A program made the translations under genes and the position numbers. The notes below the pieces were generated by a model, which saw nothing but the letters and a program-made list of their open reading frames with translations, was not told the origin of the DNA and made no database searches. A stretch of 55,903 nt of DNA from Candidatus Solibacter usitatus. Its GTDB lineage: Bacteria > Acidobacteriota > Terriglobia > Bryobacterales > Bryobacteraceae. Every line of letters begins with the position of its first letter. Positions within the stretch are counted from its first letter, which is position 1. Below, piece by piece: positions 36,432 to 44,536 of this stretch. The stretch covers positions 1-55,903 of the forward strand of contig JACPNO010000085.1 in the NCBI GenBank assembly GCA_016185465.1, given 5' to 3'.

Positions 36432-36464
36432 TTTTCTCGCAGAGACGCAGAGTGCGCAGAGAAC
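36432..36464 (+). repeat. Family A half-palindrome (first duplicate copy)
   Basis: A single left arm of the family A repeat (TTTTCTCGCAGAGACGCAG...), 23 bases after the recG stop. No matching right arm follows. The same arm recurs 242 bases later at 36674-36706, because both lie in the tandem duplication. Confidence 0.85.
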
Positions 36465-36581
36465 TAAGCCAAAGTCATTTTCAGCAGCCGCTCGGCATTC
36501 TTCAACGCTTCGGCGGTGAGCACCTCACCCGACAGCATGCGCCCGATTTCGCGGGTGCGCGCCGAGCTCCTCAATGCCGGC
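36464..36581 (-). pseudogene. recN: recN 3'-end fragment (duplicate)
   Basis: About 118 bases nearly identical to the 3' end of recN at 36706-36831 (offset 242 bases), including the stop codon, with one 8-base deletion after GGTGCGCGC. It has no start and is not expressed as recN. It ends at TGCCGGC (36575-36581), where the sequence switches to a recG fragment. Confidence 0.9.
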
Positions 36582-36650
36582 AAGGAGCTTGCCCGCGCCT
36601 ACTTGCAAAATCACTGGCAGCGGCGGTATGGGCTGGTGCAGGTAGGTTGA
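36575..36650 (+). pseudogene. recG: recG 3'-end fragment (duplicate)
   Basis: The last roughly 70 bases of recG repeated: GCCTACTTGC, a few changed bases, then TCACTGGCAGCGGCGG and on to the stop at 36648-36650, 242 bases after the true stop. It starts at TGCCGGC, a 7-base sequence also present in true recG (36330-36336) and true recN (36825-36831). A short open frame through this region is not a gene. Confidence 0.9.
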
Positions 36651-36673
36651 ACTACCTGTACTGAAGAAAACTA

Positions 36674-36706
36674 TTTTCTCGCGGAGACGCAGAGTACGCG
36701 GAGAAC
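36674..36706 (+). repeat. Family A half-palindrome (second duplicate copy)
   Basis: The second copy of the single family A arm, with three base changes from the first (for example CGCGGAGACGCAGAG). It abuts and slightly overlaps the recN stop codon (36706-36708), so it lies right at the convergent junction. Confidence 0.85.
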
Positions 36707-38367
36707 TAAGCCGAAGTCATTTTCAGCAGCCGCTCGGCATTCTTCAACGCTTCGGCGGTGAGCACCTCACCCGACAGCATGCGCCCGATTTCGCGGGTGC
36801 GCGCAGCGCCTTCGAGCTCTTCGATGCCGGCAATGGTGCGGCCGTTACGCTCGTGCTTTTCGACTACGTAGTGATGATCGGCGAAGCAGGCGATCTGCGG
36901 AAGGTGGGTCACGCAGAGCACTTGGTTGGCTTCCGCTAATTTCTTCAGCCGCCGTCCCACGCCTTCCGCGGCGCTGCCGCCGATGCCGGCGTCGACTTCA
37001 TCGAATACCAGCGTGCGGCGCGCGGCGGCCGCCCGGGACGGCTGCGCCAGGCAGGTTTTCAACGCCAGGGCGATGCGCGAAATTTCTCCGCCGGACGCCA
37101 CGCTGGCCAGAGGCCGCGGCTCTTCGCCCGCGTTGGGAGAAACCAGAAACGCGATAGCATCCACGCCGGTCTCCGTGGGCGCGGCAGGGTGGAGGGCAAT
37201 GCGAAACGTGGTGCGCTCCATGGCGAGGCCCTTCAACTCCGTCTCCACGCGCTTTTCCAACTTTCCGGCCGCGGTTTTGCGGCGCGCGGTTAGGGTTGCG
37301 GTCAATTTTTGATAGCTCTCATCCAGTTTGTGGCGCTCCCCGCGCAGCACTTCCATGCGCTCGCCGGCATTCTCGATGGCGGCAATCTTGGCGGCCACAT
37401 CGTCGCGAAACGCGATCACTTCGTCCAGCGTTGCGCCGTATTTGCGTTTGAGTTTATCGAGAGCGGCGAGGCGCAGCTCGATTTCGTCCAATCGCCCGGG
37501 GTCGGCTTCGAGGCGTGAAAGATAATCGCGAACCGCGAAAGATGCCTCCTGCATAGCGATCTCCGCGGGCTTTAACGTCTCGCGAATCTCTGCGAGAGCA
37601 GGATCGATACGCGCCAACTCTTCCAGTCGCTTGGCGGCGAGACGCGCCAGTGCCAGCGCCGATTCCGGTGAGTCATAGAGCGCTGCGTAGGCGGCGCCCG
37701 CCGATTCCTGCAGACGTCCCAGATTTTGCAACACGCGCCGGTCGGCATCGAGCGCCGTGTCCTCGCCGGGGTGAATGCGGGCGCCATCCACTTCGTGCTT
37801 TTGAAACTGCCAGAGATCCAGCAGGCGCAGGTTTTCCTGCTCGGAGCGTTCGAGCTCGCCCAGCTCGGCTTCAACCGCCCGCAGGGCGTGGTAGCCCTCC
37901 TTCACTTGGATGAGCAGTTCGGCCGCGTCGGCAAACGCATCCAGCATGTCGCGCTGGGCGTCGGCGGAAAACAATAGTTGCTGGTCGTGTTGGCCGTGAA
38001 TGTCACCCAGATGCGGAGCCAGATCTTTCAGCAGCGCCAGGCTCACCGGACGGCTGCCGACATAGGCGCGAGATTTTCCGCTGGCAAGAATTTCGCGCTC
38101 GATGAGCAGTTCGCCGTCTTCGGCTTCGACACCAGCCGCTGCCAGCACGGCGTCCGGCACCTCAAACCGGCCGGTGACGCGGGCTTTGTCGGACCCCGAG
38201 CGGATCATGTCCGCTGAAGCGCGCCCGCCCAGCAGCAGTCCCAACGCATCCACCACCAGGGATTTGCCGCTGCCCGTTTCCCCGGTCAACAGATTCAGTC
38301 CCGCGTGGAAGCGAACGCGCAGGCGGTCCACGACCGCGTAGTTCTCCACCGTCAACTCCAGGAGCAT
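36706..38367 (-). CDS. recN: DNA repair protein RecN
   Basis: A 553-residue SMC-like ATPase for double-strand break repair. It starts MLLELTVENYAVVDRLRVRF. Walker A GETGSGKS is at 29-36; the central part is two long helices forming a coiled coil (rich in E, L, A, R); the C-terminal head has the signature LASVASGGEISRIALALK and Walker B LVFDEVDAGIGG. Length is normal. Its 3' end is repeated next to it (see 36464-36581). The acetyltransferase gene lies 9 bases upstream in the same direction. Confidence 0.96.
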   Translation of the reverse strand: MLLELTVENYAVVDRLRVRFHAGLNLLTGETGSGKSLVVDALGLLLGGRASADMIRSGSDKARVTGRFEVPDAVLAAAGVEAEDGELLIEREILASGKSRAYVGSRPVSLALLKDLAPHLGDIHGQHDQQLLFSADAQRDMLDAFADAAELLIQVKEGYHALRAVEAELGELERSEQENLRLLDLWQFQKHEVDGARIHPGEDTALDADRRVLQNLGRLQESAGAAYAALYDSPESALALARLAAKRLEELARIDPALAEIRETLKPAEIAMQEASFAVRDYLSRLEADPGRLDEIELRLAALDKLKRKYGATLDEVIAFRDDVAAKIAAIENAGERMEVLRGERHKLDESYQKLTATLTARRKTAAGKLEKRVETELKGLAMERTTFRIALHPAAPTETGVDAIAFLVSPNAGEEPRPLASVASGGEISRIALALKTCLAQPSRAAAARRTLVFDEVDAGIGGSAAEGVGRRLKKLAEANQVLCVTHLPQIACFADHHYVVEKHERNGRTIAGIEELEGAARTREIGRMLSGEVLTAEALKNAERLLKMTSA

Positions 38368-38376
38368 GTGAGGAGA

Positions 38377-38868
38377 TTATACGAGGTTTGTGGGAATCAG
38401 GCGCTCGACGATTACCACGTCGCGCCAAACGCCATCCAACTTGCCGTGCTTTTCGTAAACACCTACCTGGCGAAAGCCGAGGGCGCCGATCATGCGCAAA
38501 CTGGCGCGATTCTCGGGAAAGACGCGCGAAAGCAGCTTCCAGAACCCGGCGGCCTCGGCGGCATCGATCAGCGCGGCCAGCGTAAGCCGGCCCACGCCTT
38601 TGCGGCGGGCGTCTCGCGCCACGTAAAGCGATGCTTCGGCGATGCCGGCGTAGCAATCGCGCGGACGGTAAGCGGAGGTTGCGCCGAAACTGATGACCCG
38701 CCCTTGGTCCTCGACCACAACGATGGGATGCACGCCATCGAACCACGCGCGTATGTCTTCCTCGGTGCGCAGGCGGGTTTCGAACGTGGCGACGCGATCC
38801 TGCATGCCTTCGTTGTAAATGCGCGCAATGGCGGCGGCATCGCCGGGAGTCGCGAAGCGGGCTTGCAT
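38377..38868 (-). CDS. GNAT acetyltransferase, ArsN/phosphinothricin-acetyltransferase type
   Basis: A 163-residue GNAT enzyme from ATG 38868 (MQARFATPGDAAAIARIYN); the longer open frame upstream is antisense to the EamA gene. It matches the family that acetylates phosphinothricin, methionine sulfoximine or arsinothricin: IYNEGMQDRVATFETRLRTEEDIRAWF, the acetyl-CoA loop RDARRKGVGRLTLAAL, and ENRASLRMIGALGFRQVGVYEKHGKLDG near the end. It would give resistance to such glutamine synthetase inhibitors, although the exact substrate is unknown. An EamA exporter is encoded 32 bases upstream in the same direction. Confidence 0.85.
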   Translation of the reverse strand: MQARFATPGDAAAIARIYNEGMQDRVATFETRLRTEEDIRAWFDGVHPIVVVEDQGRVISFGATSAYRPRDCYAGIAEASLYVARDARRKGVGRLTLAALIDAAEAAGFWKLLSRVFPENRASLRMIGALGFRQVGVYEKHGKLDGVWRDVVIVERLIPTNLV

Positions 38869-38900
38869 TTCAAAATGATAAACAAAATATGAAGGGACGC

Positions 38901-39839
38901 TCAGTGCTTCCCGGTGACCAGGATCGCCACGCCGGCTGCGATCACCGCCGCCGCCATCAGCATGGGCAGCGTGACAATTTCTCCGCCCAGCAGCCATCCG
39001 GCGGCGACCGCGATCACCGGATTCACGAATGCATAGGTCGAAACGCGCGAGGGTGTGCTGGCGCTTAACAGCCAGACATAAGCCGTGAAGGCGATCAGAG
39101 ATCCGAACACAATGAGATAGGCCAGGGACGCGACCGAGCGGAGTGAAACCGCGTGATGGGTCAAGCTCTGCCAGTCGCCCGCCAATGCGCCTGTGGCCAG
39201 CAGCATCAACCCGCCGATCAGCATCTCCATGCCGGAGGCGAGCGTGGCGGAAGTGGGAATGGCAATGCGGCGCGCCAGCACCGATCCGACGGCCCAGCAG
39301 AGCGAACTGAGAACCAAAATCCAGCTGCCGGCGGCGGTCAGAGCATCCTGCTTCAGCAGGCCGCTTGAGCCGAATAGCACAACGAGGCCTACCAGGCCCA
39401 GCGTCAGTCCCACCCAGGTTCTTGCCGTGAGCCGCGATTCTCCGAAAGCCCAGCCGGCGAGCGCGGTCCAAAGCGGAATGGTCGAAACCGCCAGCGCCGC
39501 CATTCCCGAGGGGATGCGCTGCTCGGCCCAGCTGAGGCATCCGTGGCTGACCAGAAAAAACATGGCGCCGATCAGCGCGGTGGCGCGCCAGTTTGCGGCA
39601 GTCGGGGCGGCGTCGCCTTTCCATCGCGCCACGGCGAAAAGCACGCCGCCGGCAATGGTAAAGCGCACGCCCGCCATGGTGAACGGCGGCAGGGTTTCAA
39701 CCGCGTAGCGAATGGCCAGGTATGTAGTGCCCCAGAGCACGTAGATGGCGGCGAAGGCCGCGACCAGCGCGATACGGGAGACAGGAGGGCGCGCGGCCAG
39801 CGTATTGGGCATCACTTCGGCATAACCTGTGTCAGCCAT
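38901..39839 (-). CDS. EamA-family (DMT) transporter
   Basis: A 312-residue protein with ten predicted helices in two EamA halves, typical of the drug/metabolite transporter superfamily (YedA/RhaT-like). Marks are ALVAAFAAIYVLWGTTYLAIRYAVETLPP, SGMAALAVSTIPLWTAL and PVIAVAAGWLLGGE. ATG 39839 or ATG 39812 may be the start. If TATAAT at 39839-39844 (minus strand) is a -10 box, the second is more likely, since the first ATG would lie within the box. It is divergent from the CGNR gene and co-directional with the acetyltransferase. Confidence 0.88.
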   Translation of the reverse strand: MADTGYAEVMPNTLAARPPVSRIALVAAFAAIYVLWGTTYLAIRYAVETLPPFTMAGVRFTIAGGVLFAVARWKGDAAPTAANWRATALIGAMFFLVSHGCLSWAEQRIPSGMAALAVSTIPLWTALAGWAFGESRLTARTWVGLTLGLVGLVVLFGSSGLLKQDALTAAGSWILVLSSLCWAVGSVLARRIAIPTSATLASGMEMLIGGLMLLATGALAGDWQSLTHHAVSLRSVASLAYLIVFGSLIAFTAYVWLLSASTPSRVSTYAFVNPVIAVAAGWLLGGEIVTLPMLMAAAVIAAGVAILVTGKH

Positions 39840-39909
39840 TATATAGGTTATACTCTGCCTGAAAAAATATCACCTGTCAATGGCAGGATAGCGGTTATAC
39901 TAAAACCGG
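39839..39909. promoter_or_regulatory. Divergent promoter region with GGTTATACT direct repeats
   Basis: The 70 bases between the EamA and CGNR genes are AT-rich against a GC-rich background. GGTTATACT occurs twice on the plus strand, at about 39847 and 39892, 45 bases apart. The second overlaps a -10-like TATACT (39895-39900) for the CGNR gene, with CTGTCA about 16 bases before it. The minus strand offers TATAAT at 39839-39844. The repeated word is a candidate operator for autoregulation by the CGNR protein. No experiment supports this. Confidence 0.4.
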
Positions 39910-40509
39910 ATGGCTGGATATTCATTTGATTTTACAGGCGGCAGCCTATGCCTGAATTTCGTCAACACCGTGAGCAATCGCGCCACCTCCGAGCCGATTG
40001 AGCATTTGCGGCGTTACGAGGATTGGCTGGCCTGGTCGCGGCAGGCGGGCATGAATGTGAAAAGCCTGGAGCGAGTGGCCCGGCGCCAAACGCAGCGCGC
40101 GCAGGCGGTTCTCGATCGGGCGCTCAGGCTGCGCGAATCGCTCTACGCGATTTTTTCGGCGATCGCGGCGCAGAAGACGCCGCCTCCGCAAGAGCTGGCG
40201 GCGCTGAATCGCGTGCTCCCGGCGGCGATGGCACATCCAAAAATTCTGGCTGCGCCTTCCGGCTTCACCTTGCAATGGCAATCCGCCGAAGATGCCCTGG
40301 ATGCTCCGCTCGGGCCGATTGTGCGCTCGGCGACGGAGTTACTGTCGACTGCCGGGGAACTGGCAAAAGTACGGGAGTGCGCTGCCTCAGGATGCGCCTG
40401 GCTGTTCCTGGATACCAGCCGCAACAAGCAGCGCCGCTGGTGCGATATGACGATCTGCGGCAACCGGAATAAGGCGCGGCGTTATTACCAGAAGCGGCGC
40501 GAGGCGTAG
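39910..40509 (+). CDS. CGNR zinc-finger regulator (ABATE domain)
   Basis: A 199-residue protein. The N-terminal ABATE domain begins FDFTGGSLCLNFVNTVSNR; the C-terminal zinc finger has C-x4-C...C-x4-C ligands in VRECAASGCAWLFLD and RWCDMTICGNRNKARRYY, including the name-giving CGNR. Such proteins are thought to be DNA-binding regulators, often of a neighbouring gene. Here the divergent EamA exporter is the obvious target. The ATG at 39910 has no good ribosome site and may be near the transcript start. Confidence 0.88.
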   Translation: MAGYSFDFTGGSLCLNFVNTVSNRATSEPIEHLRRYEDWLAWSRQAGMNVKSLERVARRQTQRAQAVLDRALRLRESLYAIFSAIAAQKTPPPQELAALNRVLPAAMAHPKILAAPSGFTLQWQSAEDALDAPLGPIVRSATELLSTAGELAKVRECAASGCAWLFLDTSRNKQRRWCDMTICGNRNKARRYYQKRREA

Positions 40510-40513
40510 GAAA

Positions 40514-40537
40514 AACCGCTCCCTTTGGTCACGGCTC
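40514..40537 (+). repeat. Family B intergenic repeat, single arm
   Basis: The fifth family B element, starting 4 bases after the CGNR stop in the 45-base gap to the convergent cyclophilin gene. Same two variants (T after CCCT, A after GGTC) as the copy at 9118-9141, so these two are identical over the core. Confidence 0.8.
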
Positions 40538-40554
40538 GCAATCGGCGGTTGCCC

Positions 40555-41130
40555 CTACGGCGCAGCGCGCCGGGCTTTCACGATGGTCACCGGCGGGGTG
40601 AGACGCTGGCCTTCGGCCGGTGACTTCTGAATCTTTCGCACGACGTCCATGCCTTTCACCACGTGTCCGAAAGCGGCGAAGCCCTGCCCGTCGGGGTTGC
40701 GCATGCCGCCGAAATCGAGCGAAGGCTGATCGCCGATGCAGATGAAAAAATCGGACGTCGCTGAGTCGGGGGCGAAGCGGGCCATGGAGATGACGCCGTC
40801 CTTGTGGGATAACCCGGTCTGACTGGTGCGCTCGAGCGCGATTGGCGGGAAGCCCTGCTGGGCGCGCTCCGCAGTGGGTCCACCCTGAATCGCTTCGATG
40901 CGGGTGTTGTTGTTGGGCTGATTATCCATGGTCACGGTGCGATGAAAGCGGCCGCCATCGTAGAAGCCGCCGTCCAGGTAGCGCAGGAAATTCGCCGTAG
41001 TGATGGGGGCGCGCGCGTCCGCCAGCTCCACTTCGATGGCTCCTTGTCCGGTCTCGAGCACCACGCGTGTTTGGGCCCCCAGCACGCCCAGCGCGCAGGC
41101 GATGAGAAGGGCGAAACCTCGAAATTGCAT
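40555..41130 (-). CDS. Exported cyclophilin-type peptidylprolyl isomerase
   Basis: A 191-residue protein starting at ATG 41130, signal peptide MQFRGFALLIACALGVLGAQ. The domain is a short bacterial cyclophilin: TGQGAIEVELADARAPITTANFL, GGFYDGGRFHRTV (Phe-His-Arg active-site region), ISMARFAPDSATSDFFICIGDQPSLDF and GFAAFGHVVKGMDVV. It would help fold periplasmic proteins. Some of the usual active-site residues of eukaryotic cyclophilins differ, as in other periplasmic members. An extended frame upstream is not supported. It is divergent from the tol operon, with a 111-base gap in which no strong promoter was singled out. Confidence 0.9.
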   Translation of the reverse strand: MQFRGFALLIACALGVLGAQTRVVLETGQGAIEVELADARAPITTANFLRYLDGGFYDGGRFHRTVTMDNQPNNNTRIEAIQGGPTAERAQQGFPPIALERTSQTGLSHKDGVISMARFAPDSATSDFFICIGDQPSLDFGGMRNPDGQGFAAFGHVVKGMDVVRKIQKSPAEGQRLTPPVTIVKARRAAP

Positions 41131-41230
41131 TCCTCGAATGTAGCCGATCCGGCGGCGGCTGGCCAAAACATTTACGCCGCAATTTGTTTTTACCCATTGG
41201 CGCACGCGCGCTGTGATAAAGTTTGAGGTT

Positions 41231-41236
41231 AAGGAG
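41231..41236 (+). promoter_or_regulatory. Ribosome binding site fixing the TTG start of tolQ
   Basis: AAGGAG lies 5 bases before TTG 41242. This decides in favour of the TTG, since no ATG with a similar site occurs in frame before the first membrane helix. Confidence 0.75.
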
Positions 41237-41241
41237 ACGAA

Positions 41242-41928
41242 TTGACGTTAGTGCCTGGCGCGGCGCTTGCGCTGCAAACGAACCTTTGGGAAATGACACT
41301 TAGGTCGAGCGCGCTCAACCTGAGTGTCTTGGCGATTCTGCTCGTTTTCTCGATTTTTTCGTGGGCCATCATCTTCTCCAAATGGAGCGTTTTCCGCCGC
41401 GCCCGCCAAGCCGACGCGCGCTTTCTGCGAGCCTTCCGCAAAGCCGCCGACTTGGACGCCGTGCAAGTTGCGAGCGAGCAGTACCGGCCGGCGCCGCTGG
41501 TAGCGGTCTTCGATTTTGGATTCGAGGAGACCGCGCGCCAGGTGAAAGCGCGCGGTTCGGTGAGCAACAAATTGTCGCTCGAACGCTCGCTGCAGTTGGG
41601 CGCGAGCGAAGAGCTGGCGAAGCTGGAACGCAATATGAGCTGGCTGGCCACTACGGCTTCGGTGAGCCCGTTTATCGGCCTGTTTGGCACGGTGCTGGGC
41701 ATCATTCGCGCCTTCGAGGCGCTCTCGGGATCGGGAAGCGCCAGTCTGCGCGCGGTTGGCCCGGGAATTTCCGAAGCGCTGATTACGACTGCCGCCGGCT
41801 TGGCCGCCGCCATCCCCGCCGCGATTGCCTACAATCAATTGGGCCACATGGTTCGCGAAATCGGCGCGCGCATGGACGATTTCTCGCTCGAGTTCCTGAA
41901 CATGACCGAACGAAGCTACGAGGATTGA
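41242..41928 (+). CDS. tolQ: TolQ/ExbB/MotA-family proton channel protein
   Basis: A 228-residue inner-membrane protein, TTG start with a strong AAGGAG site. Three helices: about residues 20-45 (LSVLAILLVFSIFSWAIIFSKW), 140-165 (TTASVSPFIGLFGTVLGIIRAF) and 175-200 (EALITTAAGLAAAIPAAIAYN). With TolR it makes the proton-driven motor that energises TolA for outer-membrane constriction at division. It is first of six co-directional Tol-Pal genes, with the TolR gene 4 bases downstream. Confidence 0.92.
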   Translation: MTLVPGAALALQTNLWEMTLRSSALNLSVLAILLVFSIFSWAIIFSKWSVFRRARQADARFLRAFRKAADLDAVQVASEQYRPAPLVAVFDFGFEETARQVKARGSVSNKLSLERSLQLGASEELAKLERNMSWLATTASVSPFIGLFGTVLGIIRAFEALSGSGSASLRAVGPGISEALITTAAGLAAAIPAAIAYNQLGHMVREIGARMDDFSLEFLNMTERSYED

Positions 41929-41932
41929 CGTC

Positions 41933-42376
41933 ATGGCTTTCTCCTTGAACGGCGGCGCATCCGGTGGAAGAAGGCGCTTCCACGGCTCGCCGGCGCTTTC
42001 GGAAATCAACGTCACCCCCTTCGTGGACGTGGTGCTGGTGCTGCTGGTGATCTTCATGCTGACCGCGCATGTGATGGAGTTTGGCATTGAGGTGGAGGTG
42101 CCGAAGGTCAAGCAGGTGAAAGATACGGCCAAGGAACTGGCGGTCGTGAGCATCACCCGGGCCGGGAGTCTCTACCTGAACGAGAAGAGCATCAGTCTGT
42201 TCGAGCTGCGCGGACTGGTGCAAACCAATTACCGGGGCCAGTCGGTGTACCTTAAAGCCGACCGGGGAACGCCTTGGGACACGGTCGCCCAGGTAATGAG
42301 TGAGTTGAACACTGCCAAGATTGGCATCAACGTGGTGACGCAGCCGGACGAAGAGACCGATAAGAGACGAAGGTAA
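41933..42376 (+). CDS. tolR: TolR/ExbD biopolymer transport protein
   Basis: A 147-residue protein with one N-terminal helix (VDVVLVLLVIFMLTAHV) that carries the key Asp of the family in NVTPFVDVVLVLL, then a periplasmic domain (VSITRAGSLYLNEKSI, DRGTPWDTVAQVMSELNTAKIG). It partners TolQ. The stop codon overlaps the next ATG by one base (TAATG). Confidence 0.93.
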   Translation: MAFSLNGGASGGRRRFHGSPALSEINVTPFVDVVLVLLVIFMLTAHVMEFGIEVEVPKVKQVKDTAKELAVVSITRAGSLYLNEKSISLFELRGLVQTNYRGQSVYLKADRGTPWDTVAQVMSELNTAKIGINVVTQPDEETDKRRR

Positions 42377-43161
42377 TGCCGCATCCGGATATTCTCGATC
42401 AGCCGGAACAGCTCACGCGGCCGCTGGCCGGTTCGCTGGTGCTGCATGTGTCGGTGTTCGCGGCTGCGGCACTGGCTTCGTGGATTGGCAGCCGGCCGGG
42501 AAATTCCTGGGGTTCGCCAACGCCTTCGGCAGGTTCATTTGGGATTAGCGTAGTAAAAGAGCTGCCTATGCCGGCGCACCGCGGCGCGGTTAATCCGGTG
42601 GCCAACGATACGGAATCGTCCGTCCCCCAGCCGCCGCCCAAGCCCGTGGAAAAAGCGCGGGCCGAGGAGCCGGACGAGGACGCTATCGCCATTCGCAGCC
42701 GCAATGCAAAAAAGAAACCCGCGCCGGTTCCGGCCAGCCGCAATACATATCGCGCGAAGCAAATCGACCAGCCCAACCAGCTTTACAGCCAGGAAGGTCA
42801 AGCGTTAGTTTCACCGCTGGTCGGGCAGACCGGCGCTGGCGGCATTGGCGTAGGTCCGGGGACGCCGTTCGGCAACAAGTTCGGCTACTACGTGGATCTG
42901 CTGCGGCAAAAGGTCGGCCAGAAGTGGCAGACTGCCGATGTCGACCCGCGGCTGCAGAACGCCCCGCCGGTGGTGGTCACGTTTACGATTCTGCGCAATG
43001 GATCAGTGAAGGACATTCGCGTCGCCCAGCGCAGTGGAAACTTCGCGCTCGACGCGTCGGCGCAGCGGGCGATCTCCGATGCCGCGCCATTCCCGCCCCT
43101 TCCCCAGGGCTTCGACAAAAGTGAAGCACCGATAGAATTCTGGTTCCGGTTAAAGCGATGA
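42376..43161 (+). CDS. tolA: TolA/TonB-like energy transducer
   Basis: A 261-residue protein with one helix (LAGSLVLHVSVFAAAALASW), a Pro- and Glu-rich middle (VPQPPPKPVEKARAEEPDEDA), and a C-terminal TonB-type domain (VVVTFTILRNGSVKDIRVAQRSGNF, FPPLPQGF). The place in the operon between tolR and tolB says TolA, while the C-terminal domain is of the TonB kind; many non-proteobacteria have such a hybrid. It should bridge the inner-membrane motor to TolB/Pal. It overlaps tolR by 1 base and tolB by 4 bases. Confidence 0.88.
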   Translation: MPHPDILDQPEQLTRPLAGSLVLHVSVFAAAALASWIGSRPGNSWGSPTPSAGSFGISVVKELPMPAHRGAVNPVANDTESSVPQPPPKPVEKARAEEPDEDAIAIRSRNAKKKPAPVPASRNTYRAKQIDQPNQLYSQEGQALVSPLVGQTGAGGIGVGPGTPFGNKFGYYVDLLRQKVGQKWQTADVDPRLQNAPPVVVTFTILRNGSVKDIRVAQRSGNFALDASAQRAISDAAPFPPLPQGFDKSEAPIEFWFRLKR

Positions 43162-44501
43162 AAAAACGATATCTGCTTTGGGCCTTGGCCCTCGCCTTTC
43201 TGCTGGCCGCGCAAGACCGGCTGGTGATTGAGCTCACGAAAGAGGAAGAGCGCGCGACGATTGCGGTCCCGGATTTCCGCGGCGCCGGCGACGCGCAGCC
43301 GTTGATGAACGCATTCAACGCCACCCTGTTCACCGATTTGCAAAGCTCGGGGCAGTTCCGCATGGCGCCCAAGAGCATGTTCCCGATGCAAGTGCCGCAG
43401 CGTCCGGAAGATTTCCGTCAGCCGGCGCAGTCTAACACACCCTCCGGCGGGTTGTGGCTCACAGACTGGGCGGGGCCGCCGGTCGCGGCGAACTACTTAA
43501 CTATCGGCTACACGGCTGTGCAAAACGGCCAGTTCGTGCTCTATGGATGGCTCTACAACACCCGGCAGCCCGATCTGGCCAACGCGCAAATGCTGGGTAA
43601 ACGCTACTTCGGCACGGTCGACGAAGCAGGCGCGAAAAAAGTCGCGCATGAGTTTGCCGCCGAGATACTAGCCGGCTTCGGCGTCAAGTCGATGTTCGGC
43701 ACCAAAATCTACTTCGTCTCCGACCGCAGCGGCAACAACGAGATTTGGTCCATGGATCCGGACGGGGCAAACCAGAAGCGGCTGACCTTCCTTAACTCAA
43801 TTTCCATCATGCCCGCTGTATCCCCGGATGGCACAAAAGTCGCTTTTACTAGCTATGCGCGGGGCAATCCTGGTATATTTATACTCACTACGGAGACCGG
43901 GCGCCGCTTACCTTTTTTGAATCAGGTCGCGCCGCTTAACGCGACCCCGGATTTCACTCCCGACGGCAAACAGATTCTCTATGCATCGTCGGCCAGCGGT
44001 TATACCCAGATCTACGTAGCGAATTTAGACGGAGGCAACCTGCGGCGAATTTCCACCTCGCGCGCCATCGAGGTGGAGCCCAAGGTGAATCCTAAAACGG
44101 GAACAGACATTGTGTTTGTTTCGGGGCGCTCCGGGCCACAGCAGATCTACAAAATGAATTTTGACGGCGCCAACGTCGAGCGGCTAACCAACGGTGAAGG
44201 AGAAGCTTCCAATCCGTCGTGGCATCCGGATGGCCAGGCGATTGCGTTTTCCTGGACACGCGGTTTCGCGACGGGGAATTTCAACATTTTCCTGATGGAC
44301 GTTGCCACGCGGAAGTTCAGCCAGCTGACTTTTGGCGCCGGCCGCAACGAAAATCCAAGTTGGGCGCCGGATGGACGGCATTTGGTGTTTATGTCCACGC
44401 GCCGCGGTACGCCCCAGATCTTCAGCATGCTGCTCGACGGAACCCAAGTGCAGCAGCTAACGACCGAAGGGCGAAATAAGACCCCCGTCTGGGGACGGTA
44501 A
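43158..44501 (+). CDS. tolB: Tol-Pal system protein TolB
   Basis: A 447-residue periplasmic protein with leader MKKRYLLWALALAFLLAAQ. The N-terminal domain (about 20-180) precedes a six-blade beta-propeller of PD40 repeats: SDRSGNNEIWSMDPDG, AVSPDGTKVAFTSYARG, DFTPDGKQILYASS, NPKTGTDIVFVSGRSG, SWHPDGQAIAFSWTRG, SWAPDGRHLVFMSTRRG. TolB links TolA and Pal. Its ATG lies 4 bases before the tolA stop. Confidence 0.94.
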   Translation: MKKRYLLWALALAFLLAAQDRLVIELTKEEERATIAVPDFRGAGDAQPLMNAFNATLFTDLQSSGQFRMAPKSMFPMQVPQRPEDFRQPAQSNTPSGGLWLTDWAGPPVAANYLTIGYTAVQNGQFVLYGWLYNTRQPDLANAQMLGKRYFGTVDEAGAKKVAHEFAAEILAGFGVKSMFGTKIYFVSDRSGNNEIWSMDPDGANQKRLTFLNSISIMPAVSPDGTKVAFTSYARGNPGIFILTTETGRRLPFLNQVAPLNATPDFTPDGKQILYASSASGYTQIYVANLDGGNLRRISTSRAIEVEPKVNPKTGTDIVFVSGRSGPQQIYKMNFDGANVERLTNGEGEASNPSWHPDGQAIAFSWTRGFATGNFNIFLMDVATRKFSQLTFGAGRNENPSWAPDGRHLVFMSTRRGTPQIFSMLLDGTQVQQLTTEGRNKTPVWGR

Positions 44502-44536
44502 ATGTATTCTTAAAAAATTTCAGGGAGGCGAGATTC

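Noticed and set aside
36452-36664. A 70-codon open frame between recG and recN
   Set aside because: It is made of duplicated gene ends and repeat sequence, not a gene.
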